DNA of 64,000 bases from NCBI GenBank assembly GCA_024663395.1, contig JANFAH010000018.1, positions 310,001 to 374,000 on the forward strand, written 5' to 3'. Position numbers and translations under genes: made by a program. This DNA is from Pisolithus tinctorius. Lineage: Eukaryota; Basidiomycota; Agaricomycetes; Boletales; Pisolithaceae. The notes beneath the pieces were generated by a model. The model made no database searches, was not told the DNA's origin, and saw nothing but the letters and a program-made list of their open reading frames with translations. Of this stretch, positions 24,029 to 35,470 are shown piece by piece. The number at the start of each line of letters is the position of its first letter. Positions within the stretch are counted from its first letter, which is position 1.

Positions 24029-25075
24029 TAACTCAAGTATTCCGGAATGAATCAGATAGGCCTACGCTAGAGCCAAGTACGTGTTCCCACTTCATGAGCG
24101 ACTGGCCGTCTGTGCTTTCGAACTTGAACATGCCGATGGATGCGTGATCGTTGACGTGGTGAAAGAAAGCGAAGCTGTGGCACGGACCCTCGAAGCCGTA
24201 GCTGCAGCAGGGAAAACTCTTGCTCTAGTCGAGCGGGTAACAGACGATAGTCAGTCGGTATATTACTCATCGGCATCTTACTCTCAACCGCTTTCTGTAG
24301 TCCTCGCTGTATCGGTGGTTCCATTCCTGCAAAGGAACACGCAACTACTTGCATCACGGTATGTTTCTCATCACCTCTGGGTTTTCGAGCTCCTCTCTGA
24401 ACCACTTCTCGCGTTCTTGAAGTTTATCATGCATCTTCTCACTGGAAGCGTGCGAGACTCCCCTGCGTCTCCAACTTCAAGCGGTATGGCCCTCCCCCTG
24501 ACTCGATGGACTCTGCCTCTGCGACAAGTGACACTCGCATCGATATCAAGCTGACATTCAGCCAAGTGACATTATACATGCGATACGCAGTTTCATTCAA
24601 CCCATCAAGGTGTTACGGTACAAGACGTGCAGTGGGCGCAAGTCTGCGTCTTGGGCATCATCAACTTTGAGAAGCGAGATTTCATGCTTACCGAGTATGC
24701 CGACGGACATAACAACCCAGGATGCTTTGTAGGAATGGATACGGAACGATCGGCATGCAGCTCGCCCTCGTTCTATCGTCCAAGGCGCCCCGTAATTCAT
24801 CACAAGAATACCTATCTGTTACCGGCCCATCGGGAGTATGAATGGCGCAGGAATCGAAACTGGAATGCATAAATTGTTGATGCTATTTCTTCCACGCACC
24901 CCAACTATTTTCAACGTCTTCCGTTTTGATTCCGACCTGTGATCCCTATGGAATGCGCCTCGTGGTTTCAATCAAGACCCAATGAATGGAACTGTGGGGT
25001 AGTAGTTCACAGCACATCTTTGAATGCCAGCTGAAGAGTTGCTCAATGTAGGCAGAGGACTGTTGCTCGGCTGGA
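24029..25075 (+). pseudogene. Broken VIT-vWA gene (vit')
   Basis: This is a decayed paralogue of the gene at 51229-54286. The first exon, with the start MSLTHAGIV, is missing: sequence jumps from the promoter-like region through TTTACAATAA straight to CTAACTCAAGTATTCC. The VIT-like segment is recognisable (VVKESEAVARTLEAV, LVERVTDD) but a small deletion near 24070 breaks frame. The GMRD-equivalent segment is disrupted near 24450. The vWA metal site is lost: where the intact copy has VIDISGSM this one reads VTGPSGV and then a stop near 24840. Similarity fades after about 25075. Sequence from there to 25683 holds nothing I recognise. Confidence 0.75.
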
Positions 25076-25683
25076 AGTCTTACTCTCAAAGTTGTCTGCT
25101 GAAAAGAGTATGGCTATAGGAAATGTAAGACAGAAAGTTCCCTTCTGCGACGAAAACACATACAACTCTTCCAGGAGTTTGCCACGATTCCTTGTGGATA
25201 TTTGCGGTATTCACGAGGTGGATACTAAAGACACAGAAAGGTGTCACTTCATTTGGTGGTTCCACAGTGATAACATTTAACATTCATCTACCCCTGTTTC
25301 CTAAAGACTGGTCCGTCAACTTCCTTGCGAAGAGGCGAAGAGGCCTTCAAGCTGTACAAGACTTGGGATGAAAGTCTGCCAGAACATTAAGTAAATCCAC
25401 AGTGACCTTCGATGGTGGATGGTAAATGATGTACGCCATCGCGTTTGAGATGATAGAGCAGTTTGATGGGAATACATACAACTTCAAGTATTTTACATAA
25501 CAGCTGGTTCTGAATTTTTTTTGGCGAAATGCTGTCCATACATCCAACCTTTCTCTTCGACGTGTCTTCTCTTCTATACATACATGCCTTTTGATCATCA
25601 CACCCAGCCTCACTTCTGCCCCTCCATGAAGTCATAGAGAACAGAAACTTCATTGCGAAGGGGTCCGTCGGCCGTGGAATAAC

Positions 25684-28600
25684 TCAATGCATTAACGCCC
25701 CTCTGGGCTTCCTCAGCGACTCCGCAATTCCGAGGAAGGTCTCTGCAAGTTGAACCTAATAGGATTCGTCAGCGTAAAGCACCTAGCAATGATGAAACCA
25801 TATACCGAGTCCAGAGCTTGGTTGTACGACGACATGACTGTAGCAGCGGCTGGTGCGAGTGGGTCTTTCGGAGCCTTGTTCTGAACGTCTATTGCTATTT
25901 CCGCCATTCTGCGTAGGTGTTTCGAGGATCTATCTGGTCCAAATGATACGGCATGGAAGGACACGGCTTTGCTGCAAGGTGTCATTAGGAATGACGGGAA
26001 GAAAATAGCTTGAGCTCGTACCCAAGCCGAACGGATGACCGGCACAAATCTTGCATAGTCTGGTCTGCGATGCGACTCTCTCCATCCGAAAGAAAGATAA
26101 TGACAGGAGACCTGAGAAGCGACACATCCGTAGGTTAGTTGGAGTCGGACCGAGCACTGCTCCTTTACCTCTCAGTACTCCAATTTCGCTCCATGATACC
26201 TTGAGCAGCGATAACCGCTGCCGTGAAGTTGGTTCCCACTTTTGCCTGATAAGGCAACAACTTATCGAGAAGTTGGTCTGGATTCCTTGTCAAATCGTTT
26301 TCGATGACAGTCAGGGCACCATTGTCGAATAGGATAATACTATAGGCGTCTCTGCGAGCTGCACTGTCATTTGATCTGATGGCGGCTGCGCGTGCTGACC
26401 AGAAACTATACAACGAGGAGAGAACTGCGCCAAATCTGTTGGCTGAACGAGCACAGATTCTGGCTGAGGCAGGAGTGTTTGGCAATGGCCGTCGATCATT
26501 GCGCGACATAGAACTAGACCTGAAACAAGAGTTAGAGTGAGGGTGAAGTTGAGCCGCAAGTACCACTCCCACCGGTCCGCAACAAATATCCTTGTAAGCC
26601 AGTCAGTTCGGGTCATGCAAGAACGACGTAGGTACTTACACGTGAAATGCTTGCTGCATAACGGCAGGGTTACGACAAGCAAAATGATGCCCATCATTGG
26701 ATATGTATCCCGCAGCCGGTGCTACAGCATTCAGATCTGTTAGTGGATGGAACATCGGCAATGTGCAATAGGAAGGTTGAGCAAGATTCCCAGCATCGCC
26801 TACGTGTTCTGGGCCTGTTTCGCGGCCATGAGAGGGATCCTAAGCTTCATACCGCTTAGCTTACCGCTACACATAGCATCACTGCAGAAATCAGCATTCG
26901 ATGCTACTCGGCTACTTGAACACCCTACCATTTTGCAAATACTGCTTGTTCTTCTTTCGAGTACGGATCCTTGAATCCTTGAAAGCATTGGCATCAACAT
27001 TCGTAACGCGGCTTCAGTACGCGTACTTACCACTTCTTTTCCAGAACAAATTGTGGGTAACGTAGTCCTTTGGCCGTGCAGGGTGAGGTCGCAGGTGTTT
27101 TGTGATGTGCTGAATCTCGTCGTTGCCATGGCAAGCTGCTTCCTCATCAGAGCGACAATAGTCAATATGCACGTGACGACCTATTGCTTGGCACACAAGG
27201 TTGCACATCATCGGAGCGCCCTCGTCGTCGGTGGAGAACCTTCTCCCTTCAATTTCCAGAACTGCAGCATCGTCAGGTCCGTCTATGGACCACCGTGTGC
27301 GGGACATAGAGCCGTGGCGTGTTTCATGCTCTTGCTGAGGATGGCCTGTACACCACCTGTTAGGGAGCGGCAGCGAGACGGGTGTAAACTGATCATACCA
27401 AGCGGTAACGTACAGAAATACCCGCAATTTTCACATCTGCCAAATTGAACAAGAATAATTGGAACAAGAATTCGTAGAGCGACCATCACAAGACCGACCT
27501 GGCCTCGCAAAAGTGAATGACTTTTTGATCAAGACTGTGATTATGAGAGCCCTCGTGTTCAGTTTCACCGGGAGGGATTAGCTTGGCACACTTCAGACGC
27601 TTTGCCACTGTACCATGTGAGTTCGGTGTATTTCGGTACGACTACACAACTGACCTTGCGAGTACTGACATAAGTAGGTCGTTGGTGAGTTAGCAAAGCT
27701 TCAACTCCACTTGTTAAATTGCCTACCTTCGTATATTGGAAAGATTCGTGCCTACCCGTAAAAGTTGCTTCGATCGAATGTGGTGCAGTTTCGATCTCAC
27801 ATATGCCCTGCGCAGAACACATAACTGTGCAGAGATGCTCTTGTCTGTTCGGAGATGGGGTTGCGTCAGCCCTGTGTCAATCATTGAAAGATGTCACTGT
27901 CAACCCACCCGCAAAGGTGAACCGCCCCATCTTGCAAACCATGCATATGATCATGATCAGAACATAGCCGCTTGCAGAGCTGACAGGTGACCGGGCAGAG
28001 ACGAGCTTCGCATTCATGTTGAAGATGATCAACATCGCTGTTGGTCTGTTAATTTCAGGAATCCAAGGGCCCTGAGCGGACCCACCTTGGAATGCGGCAA
28101 AAACCGGGGCACGAATAACCAGATCCATCAGCAAGTTTAAGATCAGACAAGCTACATGGCTGTGAGACGCGAAATCAACATATGCACAACGACCAAAGCG
28201 AGAGTTTCACCTTTCCGCAAGCGTGCACTAAGGCAGCGCACAGATGTTCATCATCGTGACCGATAACCTACGATATCTGAGCTGCAAGTTACAGTGGCAT
28301 GACGAGAGCACCCTACTTTAATACAATCGTGAAGGCATCCGAAATTGCCGTCGAACTTGCACGATTTGCCACACAGGTGAGCATTGACAACACATCTGTG
28401 TACGGACTGGATATGCACCACTGAGATAATTACGTGAAAGTAAATGCTTACATATGGTTCCCTGCGTGTCCAGCAGCCATGCCACACTCTCGGAGCTTAC
28501 CACCAGTCTCTCGACAAAATCGCATTCGTGAATGCACAGGTGATCGGTTTGACAAGCATGGGGGCCATCATGGAAGCGGCTCTGGATGCACAACAGTTGA

Positions 28601-31600
28601 CATTGTACGCATTGCAACTTGCAAAGCTGTACATTGCTTTTCAGATCGACAGCGGCGCCTTCAAAATTGCGCCGAAGATCCTCCATGCTTGCGTGGCCTG
28701 TCTGGAAACGTCCGAAATTCTGCGAAAGCCATCCTTGCACATGATTGGTTCGTAGATTGACGATACCCTCGAGGTATTGGGACAGGGCCTCCACCCACTC
28801 TGAATCAGAAATGTGTTGACGATCGCCATAACGTTCCCAGGAACCCTGGAGGTTCGCTAATGCTTGCTCACGAGCCTCTGACTGCGGTGCCATTCCAACT
28901 GTGAGGAATAAATGTGATTCAGTGTCAGGTAGCTCCACAGGCATATCAGTGTCAAGGTTCTAAGGGAAATTAGATCTTGCAAGATAGAGGTGGGTAGGGG
29001 CTACCTTCAGTGGCTCTGGCTCAGGATGGACTTCCTGGAAGCCAAAAGCCAATGCGTTCGGAAGCAACGATGTCAAGAGTTGCGCTCGATGAGATGCCAT
29101 AGTCTCTGGAAGAAAGTTAGTGGTACCAAGTCGACCAGTACGTACAAGAACGCACGCGACATTGCCCCCCAATCATTGGCCTAATGCAGTCTTGATTAAA
29201 CCAAGACACACTGCAAGTAGTTGTACGAACCTTGAGCTTCGCCATCAACACTTTCATCTTGTGAAGAAATTCGCCTGCGGCATGATGCGTTACGACTTGC
29301 TCGTCCAAACTCCGCTTTAGCGTTGGAAATAGTTTGTAGAATTCCTTCGATTCGATGACAGGCCTGCGAGGAATAAGACTGCGTCCCAAAAAGTCCGTTT
29401 GTAACGCGCACCAGGGAATGATTGTCAGTTTTCCTGCATGAAGTCGAGTGATGAAGTTTGCTTCTTGTTCGTCTTGCACGATTCGTTGGAACTTCAGAGT
29501 GAATCTGGTGATTTGTGAGTCGCGGTAACTCCATAACTACGAAGTGAACTGACTCTCTAGCTATTTCCGACCTATCCGCCTCAACGACGTCCTAAGACCG
29601 ATGATCAGGTATTGAAGCGCAGGTGTTGCCAGCGTGCTGTACCTTAATAATGATGACTAAAGTCGATTGGAATAGCGAGGGGTTGGCTGCAGGGTCCAGA
29701 ACAGTAGCACTAGACTGGAAGGACTGGAACAACCCTGCAATATCACGACTGAGTGCAAAGTTGTTGCGGAAAAGGACCTAGAGAGATGTCATTCTTGTTG
29801 TTATTTCATTTCTGCGGGATCACGCTTACAAGATTCGAGATTGCAGTGTTAAAAAGAACGAGTAGCGTGTCTTCTTGAGCCGACCGTTCGATACTGTGAA
29901 CGCCTGAAAAGGGATGGGTACCGAGAAAAGTACAACGAATGAATGTCAGTCGACAAACCCTCGAAATCTAGGGCTACAATGAGCTCCTTCTCGGTTGGTG
30001 TGACAGACATCCAGACACCCTCAGTCGTACGCATTGCCGATCCCGCAAAAGAGGTGTCCACGAAATGATTGAGAGCATAACTCTTTCCAACGGATTGCTC
30101 TCCCATGGAAGACACCACTCGAACGGGCTGTCAGGTTGTAAGCAGGATCGGGGCGTTGTCAAATAAGCATTACCTTGGTTGCCATGTAAGACTGAAAGAG
30201 CGACTCGTACCACCCAAAGGAGATACTGTCTACGATGCGATTCACCTCAGCACCCAGGAGCGATCTTTCCAACTCCGTGGAATATACGCCATCTTGGAGT
30301 GGGATAAAGCGATTTTCTTTTGTCAACGCAATGTGAATTGGAATCAAACACAGGAAATCGACAATCCATTCGCCTGCCCTATATTGCGAAACGTTCCACG
30401 GAGCGGTGCCGCATAACTCTTGCACAAAGACAGAAAAGGCGGCGGCCGACACCTTAATAGATTTGAGGACATCACCAGTAGGTTTCTTACTCGTGCGCTC
30501 AAAAGTGTAGATCATGTCAGAGAAATGTTGTGCAAACATTTGGAAGTCACGGTCAGTAACGAAGACCAGACTTCTCTGGCTCCTAAGACTGGCAGAGGAT
30601 ACAGTTTCCCGCTGTACCGCAGCGAGGACTGGGAAACGAATCCAGACTTCCGAGTGACAATCTAACAGGCAATTGTGTGCTGTTGTATTTTCTGCTCGTT
30701 TGGACTCGCTCCGACCAACCTTCTCTCGGAACATGAACTCGGTAACCCGACGAGTAATGTCCAGAGCATAGGATTGGCATCGACGAGTGGAAAAGTCGAG
30801 CCACAAAAGCTGAGCGGCAGTCCTGGTGATCAGTGATGTGACCACAAACGGTTCGCCAACTGGGAGGCCAGGCATGTTAAGCTCGATGCCCTTTGTTGAT
30901 CCAAAAGAATCCCAGTGATACGCAGTTAGTGCATGACCACCTCCATGCTCATGGGAAACCAGTAGACACGATCCGTCTGGTGTAGAATGTACATTCGAAG
31001 GGACGTGGTGGAGGTTAAGAGTAGCAGGTCTGTAAAAAGCAATTAGCGTCTGCTCGCAGAGGACCACCTTCCACTGACCGAAACTGCATCGTAACTAGAG
31101 AGTATATCCTAGCCTGGGCTAGAGAGTCTACTAGCAGGAGCTCTTCACTGCCACTGACAAAGCATGAGTGACGGATGGATGTCCCTTTGTTGTACCATGA
31201 ATTCAAGTCGATAGAACTTCCTACCGCCTGGAAACCTCGGGTGTCGTCGTACACGAAGATGTGAAGCAATAGCTAGAGGTAAATGATCGGGTATGAGACA
31301 TACTGTCAAACTCGAAGTAGACGACCTACGTACCTTGTCGGAAGAGACGATGCTCAACATCCGCTTGGACTCGTCGAACGCAAGGACGAAATCTTGTCCA
31401 ATCTTCTCGCGGTTCAAACTCTTTCCGCGGCCTTGGCTGATGATTGCATCGATGGCGGTTAGGCGATCAAGATAAACCATCAAATTCCCAACACGGTCCA
31501 AGACAATGAGCAGCAACTTCTCTCCCTCGAGTAACTGCGCACGCCTAACAATGGGTAAATCTTACAGCACTTTGAAGAGACGGAAGGATGCGTACAAAAT

Positions 31601-34564
31601 GGTATAACCCTGGGCTAACCTAAATTCATACTTGAAGCGAAAGTGAGGAGAAGGAACGATGGATGCGTCCAGCTGTAAGCTGTGTTTGTCCTGTTCCGTG
31701 AGGCTCATGGTATGAACTGTAAAATAGGTCATGGGTTCCTCTCGAGTCTCTCGAACACCCGAGACTTTGTATTGTGACGAGTAATACGATTTACTCTCGA
31801 CCGATTCAATAGAGAAGGTGTGTCTGATGGACGGTCATCCAAGTAGACACTGGAAAGCCTTAGAACTTACCGCTGTTGGATTTGGCGCGTCACATCATTG
31901 ACATGACGGATTAACTGCAATCTAAGCTCGCGCTTCGCTTGTTCCTCTCGGCTCTCAGTATGGACTTTGATGCTTTCCTTCATCGTCTCCTCCTGGACCT
32001 GTCTGACTAACCCGACGAGTTTCTTCACAACACGAGGTATCGTAGCTGCCAAGGATGGCTGCACCTGCAGGGTTGCTTCTTCGACCAAGCGTTTCAACTC
32101 CGGTTCCTCCTGAATCACTTCTGCGTTGACAATCTCCTTTAAGAACTGGCTGTCCGAGATATTGTTTGCTTTTCCAAGAGCTTCCCGAAGAACACGGTCT
32201 GCGATGGCAGTTTTGTCTTCCCTTGGATTAGAGAAGACTGAGGTAACGTAGCTAACCGCACGTCCCATGAGGGGAAGCACGTCTTCCGTTGGATTATAGA
32301 TGAGCAGTGCAGAGTGGTTATCGGAGAGCTGCGTGGTATAGGCGGTACTTGAGTTTTTAAAGGCGTCTCTCATGGCATATTGGGCTGCTCTATATCCCTC
32401 TTTCGTAGCCGCTTTCGCAATCGCATGACGATGAGTTTTACTGATTTCACCCACACGCGAAATAAATTCAACTAATAGACACAATCGATCCTTGATTTCT
32501 CCGAACTTGGAGCTTGAGATTGTTTCCACCGGTCTGATGTTTAGCTGAAAAACTTCACCCACTTTGGGATAAAGCGCAGCAATTTCTTGGAAGGAGACTG
32601 AAAGATATGGTAAGATAATACTTATCACGTTTACGAGTGTTGAACTCACTTGGTGTGGTTGTTTGATGCACTCTGGGATGGGGGAATGATGCTCGTTCGA
32701 GGAAGCTACATCAAGCCGGTAGTGAATGAATGCAGTAATAGTCGAGATTAGGAAAGCTTACGGATACAAGTTCAAGACTATATCCATGACGGCGTCGTAG
32801 ATTGCCAAGGTTAAATTTTCTTCTTCTTTGTCGAAAGAAGCCCTGATTTTTCCAAATTCGTCCGTTCTCATTTTCTTGCAATGGGCTCCAACGGCGTCCA
32901 ACTCTTGTGTCCATTTGGTACACTCGTCAGGAAAACGTTTCTTCAGGCCGCCGCGGACAAGGATACCCAATGCTTGATCATCCAGGGATTCACTGAGGCA
33001 AAGACTATCGGACATGCTGAAGACGATCGATGTTGATGTCAAGGCCGCTGTTGGCATAGTCAAACGGAGACTTACAGGTAACCTTCTAATTGTAGAGGCG
33101 TGAGGGACCGCGCCTTGAAAGGGTCGGCTACACGCCTAGCCGCCTGGTGCTGTGCGGTCATGAGGCCTTGAGCAGTCTCTCCAAAGAGCAAAAATGGCTT
33201 CAGTTGGCCCTGCTCCGCGGATGCCTCTGATACCGAACCCGCATAGGTGATGAGCCCAGATGCAACCTTTGCCACAAGCCCTTGAGTACCAGACTGTGAA
33301 GATACATGACAAAAAGTACCTTAAAGCCTTCTCGTACTTGCACAGATTCTTCCTGTTCTGTCGTTCTGTCCACGACACATTTAATGATCCTATTCCCTTC
33401 GCAATCTTCGTCCCTGGCACCGTTGACATCCTTATCTCCGTCATTCCAGACAATAGTCTGTGCGTGCACGGAGGAAATTAGCGCAACCACCTGGTCACAC
33501 ATCTTTGTGAGGTATCTATGAATCGTGAGCATACGGACGAAGAGTCGCTTCCGTGATGTAAACGAACCTCATGAAGGTCACACGGTTTCGGCGGAATTGG
33601 GAGGGTGCAGAGTCATCCCACGTGTTTTCCTGAGGCCAGTATACGACAAAGATTTGTTCCGTTTGACCATATGGTTCTGTTGGTCGAAGAACGTATAGAC
33701 CTGATCGAAGTGTGGGCTTCGTAGGTCCAAAAGTGTTTGGGTCCGCGAGTAGCTGTGCAGCCCTAAAACGAAGGCAGAGTCAAAAAGGGTGCATAGTCTG
33801 CATTGGGAAAACAACATACAAAGCGTCATCAACCACCCGAAGCTCTGAAAAAAATCGCACGATCTCTTCTTTGCTTCCATACACGCCGACGGGTTTTACG
33901 ATATAATGATCCAAGGCTTTGAAATTAACCTTTGTCATAGACACATATGCGCCGGGAGAAACGAGATTGATGAAAGTTTCCAACGAGTTTTGAGAGATAA
34001 TGATCTTGTCGACTGAGGGAAGTATAAGCGCTGGGGAGGGTGATAAGAAGCAAAAAATGTTACCTAGCCCACCGCTGCCTTGTTCAGTAATCAGATCAAG
34101 GATCCTGTACAATCCTTTGACAGAGGAGGCCAGATCAAAATGGTCAGGTGTATGGAGAGGAGTGTCGACGCCCATCTACGTATCAACTTATTGATAGCCG
34201 CCGGTAGATAAAGGGAATCCACTCACGTCGTCATTCATCGCTGCTCTCGAATTTGCATCCTGATCAACTGCTGACTCGTACAAGCTCTCCTCCGATGAAT
34301 CGTCGTCACTCGAAGGGGGGCCGGCCATAATGCGCTTGTATGCGGCCGGAGTGGTCATCGATACGGTCGACACAGAATCACTCTCGAGACTAGAGTCCCT
34401 AGATTCCCCAGTAGGCGTGTTGTCGTAAAGAGATTCTATAGAAGCAGCAGTGAGCAATGACGCGGTCGTTTGAGTCAGTCTGGGTATGGCATTTACACAC
34501 CATCCGCCTTTGTCTTTCCTTCGTCTCGAAGTCTATACACGTGTATTTCTTCACTGCCATCCAT
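25684..34564 (-). CDS. Gene C: inverted A-type giant GTPase / Cys-His / vWA gene, probably frameshifted
   Basis: The ATG at 34564 gives MDGSEEIHVYRLRD, matching the end of exon 1 of A; the stop TGA is at 25684-25686 after RKPRGALMH. All A-type domains are present in order on the minus strand: SSEESLYES (about 34280), N-terminal domain (33500-34175), helical region (31870-33060), propeller-like region (30680-31690), P-loop GEQSVGKS at 30080-30103, DFEG, Cys/His-rich region (27800-28640) and vWA domain (25690-26610; ADR/SSSM keeps DxSxS). A stretch of about 105 bp that I compared by eye differs from A at about nine positions. One clear defect: at 28516-28519 a T run (coding strand) has four bases where A has five, throwing CIHQCDFC-type sequence out of frame (ECDFVERLVV). 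Unless this is a base-calling error, the product would end inside the zinc region and lack the vWA domain. Confidence 0.75.
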
Positions 34565-34618
34565 GGTGCTGTGCAAAAAAGTGGGGTTGAAACCTTGATT
34601 CATCCCCCACTCAACCCC

Positions 34619-34627
34619 ATTTAAATA
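34619..34627 (-). promoter_or_regulatory. Probable TATA-type box of gene C (TATTTAAAT)
   Basis: The reverse complement reads TATTTAAAT about 55 bp before the ATG at 34564, as in gene A. Flanking conserved words (TTTCAACCCCACT next to the ATG side, GATTACGTGCCTCATGTCT upstream) are shared with A. Confidence 0.5.
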
Positions 34628-34910
34628 TCCTAGAAGATAAGGACGCGCCCAAGGTTAGACATGAGGCACGTAATCAGAATTACATGCTGTAGGAAAGCTA
34701 ACTCCATGCAGCGCCAAAAACTATCTCACAGAGGCCCACCGACCATGAAAAAAGTGTGATGGGGACCTACGCACGCGAAAGTAGGGAGAGGCCGGCGTAC
34801 AGAAAATCCGCAACAATCTCTGCTTGTAATTTCGTTGTTGAACGAGCGGAATTCGATGAGGGTGGTCCAGCGCCCGATAGTGAGAAGTACACAACATCTT
34901 ACCACGCGGC

Positions 34911-34977
34911 TTAGTCTGGTGACCAGCCCATAACTGATGAGGCAAAGCCGTCTCATAGACGTCTGGTCACCAAACTA
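34911..34977. repeat. Small inverted-repeat element, 67 bp (MITE-like)
   Basis: The left end TTAGTCTGGTGACCAG and the right end CTGGTCACCAAACTA are imperfect inverted repeats (the right end reversed reads TAGTTTGGTGACCAG) around a 36-bp centre containing GATGAGGCAAAGCCG. The same end sequence occurs singly at 23631, 50679 and 62647. Too small to encode anything; it could be a miniature element or a protein-binding palindrome. Confidence 0.5.
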
Positions 34978-35003
34978 CAGGCGAGTAGGGCGAGGCCACC
35001 ATT

Positions 35004-35008
35004 GCTCC
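35004..35008. repeat. Target-site duplication, left copy (GCTCC)
   Basis: GCTCC directly precedes the left LTR and is repeated directly after the right LTR at 40655-40659. Five bases is the usual duplication size for Ty3/Gypsy integration. Confidence 0.9.
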
Positions 35009-35323
35009 TGGAACTCACCACTGGGGGTGAGCACACTCAGTACGGATCACAACGACAACAGAACGTGGACAGGCGTGTGGATTTAGACAATCAAGCGTAT
35101 ACGCTGATACAGGATGATCGAGAGAGAGAGAGAAAAAGAGGAGAAAGAAGGAACATGACTCCGCATACAGGCAGCACCAGTATATATACCCCAGAGTCCA
35201 AACAGCACAACACAGGAGGGATCCGCATGGGACGGTCCAGACGGTGCGATAGGAGGTGTGATAGTGTGACGCGATAGTGTGGGCGGGCGTGAGTGGTGTG
35301 TGAGTAGTAAGCGTATGCTTACA
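35009..35323 (-). repeat. 3' LTR of the chromovirus (left copy)
   Basis: 315 bp, beginning TGGAACTCACC and ending AGCGTATGCTTACA on the plus strand. It matches 40340-40654 with one difference that I can see (GTGTGTGAG here, GTGCGTGAG there). It contains a GA microsatellite-like run (about 35119-35135), a TATATATA box-like stretch near 35181 and a hairpin end (GTAAGCATACGCTTAC). Confidence 0.95.
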
Positions 35324-35335
35324 CCCTCCCAACCC
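35324..35335 (-). other. Putative polypurine tract
   Basis: On the coding strand GGGTTGGGAGGG lies immediately upstream of the 3' LTR, where plus-strand DNA synthesis of LTR elements is primed. Position and composition are the only evidence. Confidence 0.55.
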
Positions 35336-35470
35336 ATAAAAAAGGGCAACGGGGCGAGGGTGAGCGAGATCAGTGTGTGAGTACTCGTCTTCATCAACCA
35401 GTCTTCCACCTTCAACTTCTATCCGACCAGCCTTCTCAACTTCTCTTTGTCCTCATCAACCTCCACCGAC

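Noticed and set aside
35119..35141. GA-rich run in the LTR as an independent microsatellite
   Set aside because: It is part of both LTR copies and is explained by the element.
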